This document shows, in pieces, positions 1 to 9,496 of a DNA stretch of 64,000 bases. The stretch is from Candidatus Saganbacteria bacterium. Lineage in GTDB: Bacteria > Margulisbacteria > WOR-1 > XYC2-FULL-46-14 > XYC2-FULL-37-10. The stretch lies in NCBI GenBank assembly GCA_016223245.1, contig JACRPL010000006.1, forward strand, positions 147,417 to 211,416, given 5' to 3'. Position 1 is the first letter of the stretch; each line of letters begins with the position of its first letter. The notes below the pieces were generated by a model, which saw only the letters and a program-made list of their open reading frames with translations, was not told the origin of the DNA and made no database searches. Both the position numbers and the translations under genes were made by a program.

Positions 1-28
1 GGTCATTGGGATTTGGGATTTTATATAT

Positions 29-1024
29 ATGGACTTTATCTCCGATATTTGGAACAAAGCAAAAAAACTGAACAAACGGATCGTTCTGCCAGAAACTAAC
101 GATATCCGCGTACTAAAAGCCACAGAGTTCATAATAAAAAGCAAACTAGCGCAAGTTATCCTTATTGGGAACGAAAACGATATTGCAAGGCTTGCTCAAA
201 TGCACAGCATTAATCTAACCGGCTCAGCTATAATCGATCCAAAGAAATCGCCGCAGTTGCCGGAATTCGCTCAAAGCTTTAAGGTTAAACGCGAAAAAAA
301 AGGAATGGTCTACGAAAAAGCACTCGAAATATTGACCACAAATTATCTTTTCTTCGGCGCTATGCTTGTTGACTCGGGAAATGCAGACGGAATGGTATCA
401 GGTGCTGTACATACCACAGCCGGCACTATGAGAGCTCTTTTGCAGTGTGTTGGAGTCGCGGACGGCGCATCTATTGTTTCAAGCTTCTTTGCTATGATAA
501 GCCCTAAAAAAGAATTTGGCGAAGAAGGGCTGATATTTTTCGCCGATTGTGCGGTAAACCCGAATCCGACATCGGAACAGCTAGCACAGATCGCTATTCA
601 AACTTCTGATTCTTTCTCTCGCCTAACATCAAAGTCGCCCAGGGTCGCAATGCTTTCGTTCTCTACAAAAGGATCGGCTTCGCACCCTGATGTTGCAAAA
701 GTTACGAATGCGGTTGAGATCGCAAAAAAAATGAGGCCAAATCTTGTCGTGGACGGTGAAATGCAATTGGACGCGGCTATTATCCCAATTATCGGGAACA
801 GGAAAGCGCCAGGGAGCGAGGTCGCGGGCTACGCAAATATATTGATCTTCCCTACCCTTGATGCCGGAAATATCGGATATAAATTGACCGAAAGATTAGG
901 TGGCGCACTTGCCTTGGGTCCGATCCTCCAAGGCGCGAAAAAACCGATAAATGACCTCTCTCGCGGATGTTCGGTCGATGACATAGTAAACGTTTCAGCC
1001 ATAACCGCGATACAAGCATCGTAG
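29..1024 (+). CDS. pta: phosphate acetyltransferase
   Basis: Pta interconverts acetyl-CoA and acetyl phosphate in the cytoplasm, linking acetyl-CoA to acetate and ATP. At 331 residues it has the length of the short single-domain form. Family sequence is recognisable throughout, for example IVLPE near residue 18, SGAVHTTAGTMRALLQ near 124-139 and FFADCAVNPNPTSEQLA near 177-193. No acetate kinase gene lies in the window; it could be just upstream. pmbA follows after 4 bases, so the two are probably co-transcribed. No Shine-Dalgarno is visible before the ATG; the 28 bases upstream contain GGGATTT-type repeat sequence and the AT-rich TTTATATAT. A phosphate butyryltransferase is less likely given the overall pattern. 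Confidence 0.93.
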   Translation: MDFISDIWNKAKKLNKRIVLPETNDIRVLKATEFIIKSKLAQVILIGNENDIARLAQMHSINLTGSAIIDPKKSPQLPEFAQSFKVKREKKGMVYEKALEILTTNYLFFGAMLVDSGNADGMVSGAVHTTAGTMRALLQCVGVADGASIVSSFFAMISPKKEFGEEGLIFFADCAVNPNPTSEQLAQIAIQTSDSFSRLTSKSPRVAMLSFSTKGSASHPDVAKVTNAVEIAKKMRPNLVVDGEMQLDAAIIPIIGNRKAPGSEVAGYANILIFPTLDAGNIGYKLTERLGGALALGPILQGAKKPINDLSRGCSVDDIVNVSAITAIQAS

Positions 1025-1028
1025 AGAC

Positions 1029-2348
1029 ATGAAAAAACTGCTAGATATTGCAAAACAAAATAACGCTGAAATAGAGATCTACAAGATTATTTCTAATTCC
1101 ACAACGGTCGATGTTAGAAACAAAGAAGTAGAATCGATCGACGCAGTCCAAGAAGGCGGCCTATCTATTAAGGTCATCAAAGACCACAAGCTCGGTTTTG
1201 CGTATACAACCGATTTTGAAGATGAAGCATTGGAATTATCTTTTCAAAAAGCACTGGATAGTTCAAAATATACAATAGAAGACCCAAATTATTCTATTCC
1301 TACCTCCGAAAAATACGAACCACTCGCAACTTTTGACAGGGAAATTCTTGATCTTTCGATCGAGAAAAAAATAGATTATGCAAAACAAATGGAATCGGCG
1401 GCATACTCGGCGGATAATAGAGTTAAAAAGACAGAGAAGATATCTTTCTCAACTTCAGAAACAAAGATCACTATCCTAAATTCCAATGGTATCGACATCA
1501 CATATCATGCAAACCATTGCGGGGGGATATGCGAAGTGATTGCCGAAGCCGGATCAGAGCAGGAAAGCGGATTTGGAATGAGCTTTGTGACGAGGCTTTG
1601 GGATTTCAACAGCAATAATGTCGGCATCGAATCCGCGCAGCGCGCGAGCGAATTGCTGCTATCAAAACCAATATCGCCAAAAATCATGCCATTAATTTTG
1701 GACCCATACGTTGGGGCCCAATTGCTAGGCGCGATATCAAATCTTTTTTCTTCGGATGCCGTCCAAAAAAATAAATCCCTTTTTGCGCATAAAATAGGAC
1801 AAACGGTCGCTTCGAGCTGTATTAATATTATTGACGATGGCAGGCTAAAGAATGGGGTATCGAGCTCGCCTGTCGACGATGAAGGCGTTCCAACAAAAAA
1901 AACGACGCTTATTGAAAAGGGAAAGCTCATGAATTATCTCTATAATACATACACTGCAAAAAAAGAAGGAAAGCCATCAACTGGCAGCGGAAGAAGGGCT
2001 TCTTATAAATCTCTCCCTGAAGTGTCTCCGAGCAATCTTTTTTTTGAACCGGGGATCAATTCAAAAGATAACCTGATCTCAAAAGTTAAAAGTGGATTAT
2101 ATGTTAAAAGAGTAATGGGAATGCACACAGTAAACCCAATTTCCGGCGATTTTTCAATTGGCGCCGCGGGGATCATGGTCGAAAACGGAAATATTGCATA
2201 TCCTGTTCGCGGAATAACAATTTCCGGGAATTTGATCGACTTTTTGCAAGCAATCGATGAAGTCGGGTCAGACCTAAGATTTTTTCCGATGTCTGCCAAT
2301 CTGGGAAGCCCTACTTTGCTTGTATCAAATATTGCCGTCAGCGGATAA
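1029..2348 (+). CDS. pmbA: TldD/PmbA family protein, PmbA (TldE) type
   Basis: TldD/PmbA proteins form a heterodimeric metallopeptidase that processes small peptides such as microcin precursors and unfolded substrates. This 439-residue protein has the family N-terminal domain (about 1-190) and the C-terminal beta-rich domain, with a glycine-rich stretch STGSGRR near residue 317 and a family-like C-terminus ending in [22 protein letters not shown] see no HExxxH zinc motif, which points to the catalytically silent PmbA/TldE partner and not TldD. No TldD gene is present here. It sits 4 bases after pta and 19 bases before the chosen leuA start; the leuA promoter appears to lie inside its last codons. 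Function in a bacterium with no visible microcin locus is unknown. Confidence 0.85.
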   Translation: MKKLLDIAKQNNAEIEIYKIISNSTTVDVRNKEVESIDAVQEGGLSIKVIKDHKLGFAYTTDFEDEALELSFQKALDSSKYTIEDPNYSIPTSEKYEPLATFDREILDLSIEKKIDYAKQMESAAYSADNRVKKTEKISFSTSETKITILNSNGIDITYHANHCGGICEVIAEAGSEQESGFGMSFVTRLWDFNSNNVGIESAQRASELLLSKPISPKIMPLILDPYVGAQLLGAISNLFSSDAVQKNKSLFAHKIGQTVASSCINIIDDGRLKNGVSSSPVDDEGVPTKKTTLIEKGKLMNYLYNTYTAKKEGKPSTGSGRRASYKSLPEVSPSNLFFEPGINSKDNLISKVKSGLYVKRVMGMHTVNPISGDFSIGAAGIMVENGNIAYPVRGITISGNLIDFLQAIDEVGSDLRFFPMSANLGSPTLLVSNIAVSG

Positions 2349-2360
2349 TAGTGATAAAAT
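2332..2360 (+). promoter_or_regulatory. sigma70-like promoter for leuA (leaderless)
   Basis: TTGCCG (2332-2337), 17-base spacer, TAAAAT (2355-2360). The leuA ATG is only 7 bases after the -10, so the transcript would have almost no 5' leader. The promoter overlaps the 3' end of pmbA. Confidence 0.5.
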
Positions 2361-2367
2361 TAATATC

Positions 2368-3909
2368 ATGGCAAGAAAAATTAAAATATTCGATACCACC
2401 CTTCGCGACGGCGAACAATGCCCCGGCGCATCGCTTAACCCCGAAGAAAAATTAGAGATCGCCCGCCAGCTTGCCCGCCTCAATGTTGATGTGATAGAAG
2501 CGGGTTTCGCGATCGCATCTCCTGGTGATTTTGAATCTGTAAAAGCTATAGCCCAGCAGATAAAAGGGCCTATTATTTGCAGTTTGGCGCGGGCTGTAAA
2601 AAAAGATATCCAAGCGGCTTTTGACGCGGTAAAATTCTCCGATAAGCCAAGGATACATACTTTTATTGCAACATCCCCAATCCATATGGAAAAGAAACTG
2701 GAAATGTCCCCGGATAAAGTATATGAACGCGCCGTTGAAATGGTAAAGTTCGCGCGAACACTTTGCCCCGATATCGAATTTTCACCTGAAGACGCGGGAC
2801 GATCCGACCCTCTCTTTCTGTACAGGATAATCGCAGGAGTAATTGAAGCCGGAGCTGCAACGATCAATGTACCCGATACTGTGGGATATACGACCCCATG
2901 GGAATTTGGCGCATTGATAGAGGGCATAATAAAGAACGTCCCGCAAATCAAAGAAAAAAATATCACAATAAGCGTCCATTGCCACAATGACCTTGGGCTC
3001 GCAACAATAAACTCGCTTGCGGCCGTGCGCGCAGGCGCAAACCAAGTTGAATGCACAATAAATGGTATAGGCGAGCGTGCCGGCAACGCATCTCTTGAAG
3101 AAGTCGTTATGACAATTAAGACCAGAAAAGATTATTTTGATTGCGAAACAAACATCAACACGAAAGAAATATATCGATCCAGCAGATTGGTATCAAATCT
3201 TACAGGACTCATGGTCCAGCCAAATAAGGCAATTGTGGGCGGCAATGCCTTCGCGCATGAAGCAGGCATCCATCAAGCGGGAATGCTTAAAGCCCGCGAA
3301 ACTTACGAAATTATGGCGCCTGAAGATATTGGCCTTACTGAAACCCGTCTTGTGCTTGGAAAGCATTCTGGGCGCCATGCTTTTGCCGACAAGCTTAAAG
3401 ATATGGGATACGCCCTATCCGAAGAAAATCTTGAAAAAGCTTTTGCCAAGTTCAAAGAATTGGCAGATAAGAAAAAAGATGTTTCGGAAAGGGATCTTGA
3501 AGCGATCGTCGCGGAAGAAGTTTATGTCGTGCCGGAAGTCTATAGTATAGAAAAGATAGATATTTCATCCGGAACACATAAGCAGCCAACCGCAACAGTT
3601 TCTTTGAATTTCAAAGGCAAAACCCACGCCATAACCGAAAAAGGCGCAGGCCCCGTCGATGCGGTTTATCTTGCCATAGATAAGATCACAAAGATCAGAT
3701 CACAACTTGTCGATTATTCGATCCAGGCGATAACAGGCGGAACAGACGCGCAAGGTGAAGTTACGGTAAGAATTAAAGATAATAATATTATATATGTAGG
3801 CCATGGGGCTTCAACTGACATCATAATCGCGTCAGCAAAAGCATATCTTAGCGCGATAAATAGGCTGATTTTTGCCAAAAGCGAGAACTTGGGCCGCGGG
3901 CTTGAATAA
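2368..3909 (+). CDS. leuA: 2-isopropylmalate synthase
   Basis: LeuA condenses acetyl-CoA with 2-oxoisovalerate, the first committed step of leucine synthesis. The TIM-barrel HMGL-like domain starts with [13 protein letters not shown] (about residues 9-21), and the metal-binding HxHND appears as VHCHNDLG near 203-210. The C-terminal region (about 370-513) matches the LeuA allosteric dimer domain, giving the standard length of 513 residues. An upstream in-frame start at 2320 exists, but the ATG at 2368 begins exactly at the conserved [11 protein letters not shown] and has a -10 box 7 bases before it. Other leu genes are not in the window. Citramalate or homocitrate synthase are alternatives that sequence by eye cannot fully exclude. 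The stop codon abuts the stop of the convergent AsnC-domain gene with no gap. Confidence 0.9.
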   Translation: MARKIKIFDTTLRDGEQCPGASLNPEEKLEIARQLARLNVDVIEAGFAIASPGDFESVKAIAQQIKGPIICSLARAVKKDIQAAFDAVKFSDKPRIHTFIATSPIHMEKKLEMSPDKVYERAVEMVKFARTLCPDIEFSPEDAGRSDPLFLYRIIAGVIEAGAATINVPDTVGYTTPWEFGALIEGIIKNVPQIKEKNITISVHCHNDLGLATINSLAAVRAGANQVECTINGIGERAGNASLEEVVMTIKTRKDYFDCETNINTKEIYRSSRLVSNLTGLMVQPNKAIVGGNAFAHEAGIHQAGMLKARETYEIMAPEDIGLTETRLVLGKHSGRHAFADKLKDMGYALSEENLEKAFAKFKELADKKKDVSERDLEAIVAEEVYVVPEVYSIEKIDISSGTHKQPTATVSLNFKGKTHAITEKGAGPVDAVYLAIDKITKIRSQLVDYSIQAITGGTDAQGEVTVRIKDNNIIYVGHGASTDIIIASAKAYLSAINRLIFAKSENLGRGLE

Positions 3910-4152
3910 TTAGGCCTGTTCAACGGTAACGCAGGTTAAAGTCCGGGCTACAAGACCCGAAGATTGGATCTTTTTTACTATTAATTCACCCATAGATTTT
4001 AGATCTGACGCCTCAACAAAAACGATTATATCGTACGGTCCCGTTACAAGGTGGAGAGTTTTAACGCCTTTGATGTCTTTTATGATATTTATCAGGTCTA
4101 TCGCTTTTCCTGGAAGCGCCTCAATCAATATATATGCTGTCGTTGCCGCCAT
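3910..4152 (-). CDS. stand-alone Lrp/AsnC ligand-binding (RAM) domain protein
   Basis: This 80-residue protein is one alpha/beta RAM-like domain, as found at the C-terminus of Lrp/AsnC regulators: AYILIEALPGKAIDLINIIK at the start, then VTGPYDIIVFVEA in the middle. It has no DNA-binding helix-turn-helix. Such stand-alone domains bind amino acids or modulate full Lrp proteins; the specific role here is unknown. I chose the ATG at 4152 over a longer start at 4197 because AAGAGGTGG lies a few bases upstream and the family sequence starts there. It converges on leuA with zero intergenic bases, so regulation of leucine metabolism is an attractive but untested idea. Confidence 0.8.
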   Translation of the reverse strand: MAATTAYILIEALPGKAIDLINIIKDIKGVKTLHLVTGPYDIIVFVEASDLKSMGELIVKKIQSSGLVARTLTCVTVEQA

Positions 4153-4182
4153 AATTCCACCTCTTACAAGATAGTCTAATCG

Positions 4183-4212
4183 GTTGAAGTAAGCCATGTC
4201 AAGTAGTATAAT
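4183..4212 (+). promoter_or_regulatory. promoter before DUF502 gene
   Basis: TTGAAG (4183-4188), 18-base spacer, TATAAT (4207-4212). The ATG of the DUF502 gene is 9 bases further on with no Shine-Dalgarno, so the mRNA is probably leaderless. Confidence 0.55.
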
Positions 4213-4221
4213 GAAAACAAG

Positions 4222-4845
4222 ATGTGGAATAGATTGAGTAATTACTTTTTAAGAGGGCTCATCACCCTATTGCCTCTTTTGGTCACATTATGGCTATTAT
4301 GGTTCATGTTCTCGTTTTTAGACGGTATCTTGGGGAATATCATCGCCTTATTTACAGGCCACCCGCTCCCCGGGCTTGGATTCATAATAACTGTCGGCTT
4401 GATCCTAGTAACCGGATATTTTGCAACCCATGTCTTTAGCGCGAAAATATTCCAGGTCGGCGAAGAGTTATTATACCATGTCCCGATAGTAAAAAGCATT
4501 TATACTTCGGCAAAACAGATGAATGATGTGCTTTTTATACATAAAGGCAACGATGAGTTCAGGAGAGCATGTATCGTTGAATATCCAAGAAAGGGGATCT
4601 ATTCAGTTGGTTTTATTACATCGGATGCGGCTTCCGAAATTGAAGCTAAAGTCAAGAGTAAGCTTATTAACGTATTTATCGCCAATACACCTACTCCCGC
4701 CACAGGATTCTTGATCATGGTCCCGGCTCAAGAAGTGATATTACTTGATATGCATATAGACGCGGCATTCAAATATGTGATTTCCGGCGGCGTTTTGAAG
4801 CCGGAACGCGCGGAGATCGCAGCAAACGATGACGAGCCTTCGTAA
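4222..4845 (+). CDS. DUF502 family membrane protein
   Basis: A 207-residue inner-membrane protein of the DUF502 family (COG2928). Two hydrophobic segments are clear: about residues 11-35 (GLITLLPLLVTLWLLWFMF) and about 52-75 (GLGFIITVGLILVTGYFATH). They are followed by the family stretch VPIVKSIYTSAKQ near residue 90 and a soluble C-terminal region. The biochemical role of DUF502 is not established. The gene is transcribed alone from its own promoter and its stop abuts the stop of the convergent radical SAM gene with no spacer. No link to either neighbour is evident. Confidence 0.85.
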   Translation: MWNRLSNYFLRGLITLLPLLVTLWLLWFMFSFLDGILGNIIALFTGHPLPGLGFIITVGLILVTGYFATHVFSAKIFQVGEELLYHVPIVKSIYTSAKQMNDVLFIHKGNDEFRRACIVEYPRKGIYSVGFITSDAASEIEAKVKSKLINVFIANTPTPATGFLIMVPAQEVILLDMHIDAAFKYVISGGVLKPERAEIAANDDEPS

Positions 4846-5724
4846 TTAAACGTTCCCTATATGGACAAATTTTAGTCCCGCATCTATCCCTATTTGTTTA
4901 GCCCTCTCAAGGGTTTCAATTGGTGTCGGATAAAGATGTGCATATTCGAGGTATGGGAAAAATCTCGTCACATGCCACGGGATATCTTCTCCTAATTCGG
5001 TTTTTATCCAATTAGCTATCCCGTTTAGCTGTTTGTCGCCATCATTCATAGTTGGAATAATATTCGTAATGATCTCAACGTGCATTTTTAATACTTTCTT
5101 GGCATGGATTGTCGCCTTTAAGATAGGCTCAAAATCGCGGATTTTTGCAAGTTTACCGTAGAAGTTGTTATTAAAACCTTTTATATCTACGCGGTATGCG
5201 TCCAAATACGGTCCTATCATATCCAAGGGCTCGATGTTTATATATCCATTTGTGACCCAAACGGTATAAAGGTTATTTTTCTTTGCCAATTTGGCCCCTT
5301 CAAGGCAATATTCAAACCAAATCGTCGGCTCATTATATGTCCAAGCAATGCCCTGAGAATTATATTCTTTCGCCAAGCTTATTAGTTTTTCGGGTGTTAT
5401 TTCCTCAATTGTAACTTTGTCTTTTTTTAAGTTGACATGCGATATCTGCCAGTTTTGGCAATGCCCGCACCGCATGTTGCAGCCAAAAGTACCAACAGAC
5501 AATACCTTCGTCCCGGGGTGGAAGTGATAAAGAGGTTTTTTTTCTATCGGATCTAGCGCTATAGATGAAACGACATTGTAGATCAGGGAAAAAAGCTTGT
5601 CGCCCAAATTTTGCCTGACACCGCAAAACCCGACTTGGTCCGGAGCTATCTTGCATTCCCATGGACACAAGGAACAATGGACCATATTATTTTCGATTTG
5701 CCTATAGAACAATGCTTCTTTCAT
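4846..5724 (-). CDS. amrS: AmmeMemoRadiSam-type radical SAM enzyme (AmrS-like)
   Basis: A 292-residue radical SAM protein close to the AmmeMemoRadiSam system enzyme (COG1180 type). The N-terminal cysteine module reads CSLCPWECKI...GFCGVR (residues about 17-36) and the [4Fe-4S]/SAM motif is CNMRCGHC near residue 81, followed by QNWQISH. AGGAGC lies shortly before the ATG. The partner genes amrA and amrB are not in the window, so assignment to that system is by sequence family only. It is the last gene of an operon running lipoate ligase, secreted protease, AmrS. Substrate is unknown for the family. Glycyl-radical-enzyme activase is the other possible reading. Confidence 0.8.
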   Translation of the reverse strand: MKEALFYRQIENNMVHCSLCPWECKIAPDQVGFCGVRQNLGDKLFSLIYNVVSSIALDPIEKKPLYHFHPGTKVLSVGTFGCNMRCGHCQNWQISHVNLKKDKVTIEEITPEKLISLAKEYNSQGIAWTYNEPTIWFEYCLEGAKLAKKNNLYTVWVTNGYINIEPLDMIGPYLDAYRVDIKGFNNNFYGKLAKIRDFEPILKATIHAKKVLKMHVEIITNIIPTMNDGDKQLNGIANWIKTELGEDIPWHVTRFFPYLEYAHLYPTPIETLERAKQIGIDAGLKFVHIGNV

Positions 5725-5733
5725 AGATTGCTC

Positions 5734-8679
5734 CTAAAGGCTAATATTGAAATATATCTGCTCTTCACCGCCTGCATCGATCCCCTTGGCGTATCCGAGC
5801 TTTAGAACAACCGGGAACATTCCCCACCCATTAATTGTCTGAAGATTTAATTCGGCGCCGCAGCTTCGCTTCCATAATATATCTTTTAGAGCCCCTAATG
5901 AAGCGCCCCCGGAATCAAAAAACATTTCCATCCAAAGCCTGTCAAAGAACAAGTATCCGTACCCGAAACCGCTTTCGGGATAAGATACAGGAAATAAGTA
6001 TTTTACGGACCCAAGCGCTGATTTTGTTCCAGATATCAAATTATAAGGATACCCTCTTAGAGATAGGAATTTATAATTAAATCCGCTTTGGACAAAGCTA
6101 TCGCCATAGCTTAGGCTTCCGGTTGCAGAAACACCCAATATATTATGCGGAATTGCGGTTTTAAAATACTGTGTTCCCGAAACAAGGTAATTTATCAAAT
6201 TAAAATCAGATCCGGTAGTCCTTGAAAAACTCTTAAAAAATACCGCCAGAGAAAATCCTTCTTCGGGAGAAATCGAATATCCGTACGCCCTTAAATTGGA
6301 ATATGAATATCCGACAAATAAGCCTGAAAGGTTCCCGAGGCTTGGTTTAGTCGTCAGTATTTCAAGGCTTGTGATGTTTGAAAGATTGATGGCTTGGTAT
6401 CCCAATGTAAAATTCTGCCTGTCATAGTATGAAAATACGCTATTGTCGTAAAAAGTCATCGATAGCGCTCCATATTTTTCTCTTTCCCAATATAGCTTGG
6501 ATGCAAAATCCCAAGAATATGCGTACGCCGTATCTCCAAGAATAAGCCTGATTTGTGGCAGGAATTGGTCATTATAGTAATTAAAGAAATAAAAAGAACG
6601 TTTGGCCCTCCAATCGTATCCGCCTTGAAGTGTAAAATATTGCTGGCTTAGAGCATCAAGGCCGACCGTTGATCCAAGAAGATGGCTTCCGTTCTCATTA
6701 TAATAGGAATATGGGTACCAAAACTTAGGTATAAGGGTTGGTATCGGGTTGTAATCGTATTTATTGACGATCACATCCGATGCATCCATGGATCCTTGAG
6801 AGCTAACAAGGCTAACAGGTTTATTTTTAATTTTTGCGCTGACCTCGGTCCAAGATCTTGGATCAAGATCGATCACGGCGATATCGAAACCACGGGACGT
6901 ATAATTAGAATATGCAATCTTTTTACCGTCTTTTGAAACATCGGGCATCAAAGCCATCCCCAAGACATTTGTAACTTTGAATATCTTATTTGAAGCATAC
7001 TCAAAAGCATAGATATTAGGCACGCCGGAGAGTTCTGAATCAAATAATATATATTTACCGTTTGGCGTAAAGCAGGGGTTGGCTTCAAGCGAAAGGTCTT
7101 GCGTTGTCATGGGACTTTCTGCTCCTGTTTTAATATCGATAATATTTATCTTTTGTCCGCCAGGCGACCATTTGGCAACAGCAAGCTTTGTAGAATCTGG
7201 TGAAAATTGCGGAGAGAAATATTGGACCCCCTCAAACGTTGCCCCAAGACGCAAAAGTCCTGTCCCATCGATATTTGAAAACCATAACGTTCGGTTCCCG
7301 TTCTTATTTCTTGTATAAACGATCTTCGACCCGTCTTTTGATACTGCCGGGTCAGAGGCCCTAAATCCCGTTGTCAGCCTTTTTATATTTTTTGTCTTAG
7401 TTTCAAGCGAATATATATCCTTAAAATAATAAAAATTATTATATATATCGCCCTTGGAAAAATATAAAGTATCGTTAACAATATTCAAATTATCGTCGAT
7501 CATGATGCCATCGCATATTTTAACATCGTCTTTTGTTTTAATATTGATCCTCCTTATTTGCGACGCATCATCTTGATTGCTTTGTATATAATAAATAGAT
7601 TCGGGATCTTGTCCCCATTTAGGCTTTAATAAAGAATAACCTTTATAAGTTATTATTTGAGGTTTGGTCAATTTACTTTTGATGATCTTTTCTTTTTGGG
7701 CTTTTGACTTATCAACCACCTCTTCCTGCCAATCTCGCCATAAGACCCAAAGGCTTTTGCCGTATACTTGCTGGAAAGCGCCATCAATCCCATAAGCGTA
7801 GAAATAATCCCCGTATTCTTGGCTTAACTTGAACAGTTTGTCTTCGCCGTATATTTGGGATAAATATTCCAAGAAAGAAACTCCGTACAAATAAGAGATA
7901 TTCCCCATAGGCCACCTGGCGGTATCAACAGATGCCTGGTCGATGCTTTTAAAATTGTCGTCAAGGGCGTCCATGCGCAGCATTGAGAGGAATCGCATAT
8001 CCTGCCCTCGCCCGCCTTTTGAATAATTAGTTTCCATATATGTTGCGAGCCCTTCGATGATGAATTTTGGGCTTAGAGCATTGGGGAATATATCCCTTCC
8101 AAATAGGAACTTGAAAAGCTTAAAGCTTCCTTCAACAGTATCAAGATGGAGGAGATGGGTATATTCATGCGTAAAAACATATCTTAACCAATCATCATAT
8201 GAAGTCGGCCTTTGGTTTGAGCCGATATCTGCCATATACAATGTGATAACAGGGTTCGGGATTACGCTAGTGAAGCCGTTCGAATAATCTGTCGTATCCA
8301 TAAGCACAATATCAGTTTTAAGATCGGGAATATGTTTGAATAATGGAGAGAGCCTTGAATGCACCTCTTCTGCAATAGATGCCATTTTTATAGCTTTATC
8401 CTCGATCTGCGGATAATAGTTTATCTTGAAATGCAAGGTCTCGAGCGTCTTCCATTTGAGGCTGGGGTCAAAATAAGTGGCGGCGTGAGCTGGAATGATA
8501 AATATAGAGCAAATAACCAGTAAGAAAATAACTGCCCTCACCCATCGGCTTCTTATTTGAGTACTTTTTTCAATTAACCCCTCTCCCAGTGGGACCTTGC
8601 CTGCCGGCAGGCAGGGAGGGGAAAAACCTTTAAGTTTACATAAATGGAAAATATGGGTGAGGGCAGTTAGCTTATCCAT
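5734..8679 (-). CDS. secreted zinc protease-like / TolB-propeller / outer-membrane barrel protein
   Basis: A very long exported protein (about 981 residues from this ATG). After a hydrophobic signal segment ending AHA (about residues 49-66) comes a peptidase-MA-like domain with HEYTHLLH at about 171-178 and EGLATYMET about 35 residues later, a gluzincin-type zinc site. The middle (about 330-600) has repeated PD40/TolB-type blades such as DPAVSKDGSKIVYTRN. The last 350 residues are rich in alternating aromatic/polar beta strands, as in a BamA-like outer-membrane barrel. The start is uncertain: ATG 8679 overlaps the lipoate-ligase stop, but the first 45 residues are encoded by a palindromic repeat element. 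A GTG at 8541, just before the signal peptide, is a credible alternative, and an in-frame start exists at 8709. Confidence 0.75.
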   Translation of the reverse strand: MDKLTALTHIFHLCKLKGFSPPCLPAGKVPLGEGLIEKSTQIRSRWVRAVIFLLVICSIFIIPAHAATYFDPSLKWKTLETLHFKINYYPQIEDKAIKMASIAEEVHSRLSPLFKHIPDLKTDIVLMDTTDYSNGFTSVIPNPVITLYMADIGSNQRPTSYDDWLRYVFTHEYTHLLHLDTVEGSFKLFKFLFGRDIFPNALSPKFIIEGLATYMETNYSKGGRGQDMRFLSMLRMDALDDNFKSIDQASVDTARWPMGNISYLYGVSFLEYLSQIYGEDKLFKLSQEYGDYFYAYGIDGAFQQVYGKSLWVLWRDWQEEVVDKSKAQKEKIIKSKLTKPQIITYKGYSLLKPKWGQDPESIYYIQSNQDDASQIRRINIKTKDDVKICDGIMIDDNLNIVNDTLYFSKGDIYNNFYYFKDIYSLETKTKNIKRLTTGFRASDPAVSKDGSKIVYTRNKNGNRTLWFSNIDGTGLLRLGATFEGVQYFSPQFSPDSTKLAVAKWSPGGQKINIIDIKTGAESPMTTQDLSLEANPCFTPNGKYILFDSELSGVPNIYAFEYASNKIFKVTNVLGMALMPDVSKDGKKIAYSNYTSRGFDIAVIDLDPRSWTEVSAKIKNKPVSLVSSQGSMDASDVIVNKYDYNPIPTLIPKFWYPYSYYNENGSHLLGSTVGLDALSQQYFTLQGGYDWRAKRSFYFFNYYNDQFLPQIRLILGDTAYAYSWDFASKLYWEREKYGALSMTFYDNSVFSYYDRQNFTLGYQAINLSNITSLEILTTKPSLGNLSGLFVGYSYSNLRAYGYSISPEEGFSLAVFFKSFSRTTGSDFNLINYLVSGTQYFKTAIPHNILGVSATGSLSYGDSFVQSGFNYKFLSLRGYPYNLISGTKSALGSVKYLFPVSYPESGFGYGYLFFDRLWMEMFFDSGGASLGALKDILWKRSCGAELNLQTINGWGMFPVVLKLGYAKGIDAGGEEQIYFNISL
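8529..8670. repeat. MITE-like element A with 15-bp inverted ends
   Basis: AACTGCCCTCACCCA near 8530 and its perfect inverse TGGGTGAGGGCAGTT ending near 8668 bracket about 140 bp. Inside are nested palindromes: CCCCTCTCCC...GGGAGGGG and TGCCTGCCGGCAGGCA (8598-8613). The right end touches the lipoate-ligase stop codon and the element forms the N-terminal coding region of the next gene. Confidence 0.7.
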
Positions 8680-9478
8680 ATTGAATCCCCAAAATCTTCT
8701 GAAATCCACTCTCTAACGGTTCAGCCATCTCATCAAACACTACTTTTCTTCCAAGTACTTCTTCAACACTCACGGCATTATGCCCGTGATAAGGCTTCTT
8801 TAATACTGAAAATATCTTTTCATCGATCGGGCTCATAAAGATCGATCCTTGCTGCAGCAATGCCTTTTTCCCGCGCTTTTGCGCCGATCCAACAATCTTT
8901 TTGCCATCGACGACTATCTCATATTCTGCTGGATAAGAGAAACATAATGACCCCCTCTGCCCCTTCGGGACATCTCCCCCTTGATAAGGGGGAGAATGAG
9001 AGGGGGTAGTTGATTTCTTATTTAGGATTTCGGATTTAGCGCTTAGGATTTGTGATTGAATGCCAATTTTCGCTAAAGCAATCACAACAGCCTCGGATAT
9101 TTTCATATACGACGGCACAAGTCCTTTAGGAAGTATTGGATTATCGATCGAGGTAACGATCGAATAAGTGACCTCTGCCTCATTATGGAATACGATCCCT
9201 CCTCCTGTTGGACGCATAACAACATCCCACTCTATTTCTTTTGCTTTCTTCTCGTCGATCTCCTCATCTATTTTTTGTGAATAACCAAGAGATATACAAG
9301 GTTTAGACCAGGAGTAAATTCGAAGAATTGAGGAACCCGATGTGGCTTCAGTATTATTAAAAAGCTCGATATCCCTTTTCATGTTCTTTAGGCCATTGGC
9401 TTTTTCATTTAATAGCATCCAATTTTGCATAAGATAATTATACATCTTTTCTATAAATGCATCATTGCCCTCATCCAT
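8672..9478 (-). CDS. lplA: lipoate-protein ligase A family protein
   Basis: A BPL/LplA/LipB-fold ligase (268 residues) that would attach lipoate or octanoate to lipoyl domains such as GcvH. Recognisable family segments are ILRIYSWSKPCISLGYSQ (near 44-61), the catalytic-type RPTGGGIVFH (near 84-93) and VDGKKIVGSAQKR near the middle, where the conserved lysine binds the acyl adenylate. Between residues about 140 and 180 the protein carries an insertion made of a GGATTT-type repeat and a 58-bp palindromic repeat, both in frame. It lies downstream of gcvPB, fitting a role in glycine cleavage lipoylation. Whether it uses free lipoate or acts as an octanoyltransferase is unclear. Starts downstream of 9478 are possible. 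Confidence 0.8.
   Translation of the reverse strand: MDEGNDAFIEKMYNYLMQNWMLLNEKANGLKNMKRDIELFNNTEATSGSSILRIYSWSKPCISLGYSQKIDEEIDEKKAKEIEWDVVMRPTGGGIVFHNEAEVTYSIVTSIDNPILPKGLVPSYMKISEAVVIALAKIGIQSQILSAKSEILNKKSTTPSHSPPYQGGDVPKGQRGSLCFSYPAEYEIVVDGKKIVGSAQKRGKKALLQQGSIFMSPIDEKIFSVLKKPYHGHNAVSVEEVLGRKVVFDEMAEPLESGFQKILGIQYG
8950..9007 (+). repeat. 58-bp in-frame palindromic repeat within lplA
   Basis: Reads ACCCCCTCTGCC... to ...GAGAGGGGGT with an internal CTCCCCCTTgataAGGGGGAG hairpin. A near-identical copy lies within ygiQ at 58498-58556. In lplA it encodes TTPSHSPPYQGGDVPKGQRG without a stop or frameshift. Confidence 0.85.
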
Positions 9479-9496
9479 ATTCTTCTAAACAATACC

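Noticed and set aside
2325-3086. 253-residue open frame antisense to leuA
   Set aside because: Shadow of the conserved leuA gene; no family resemblance and no ribosome site.
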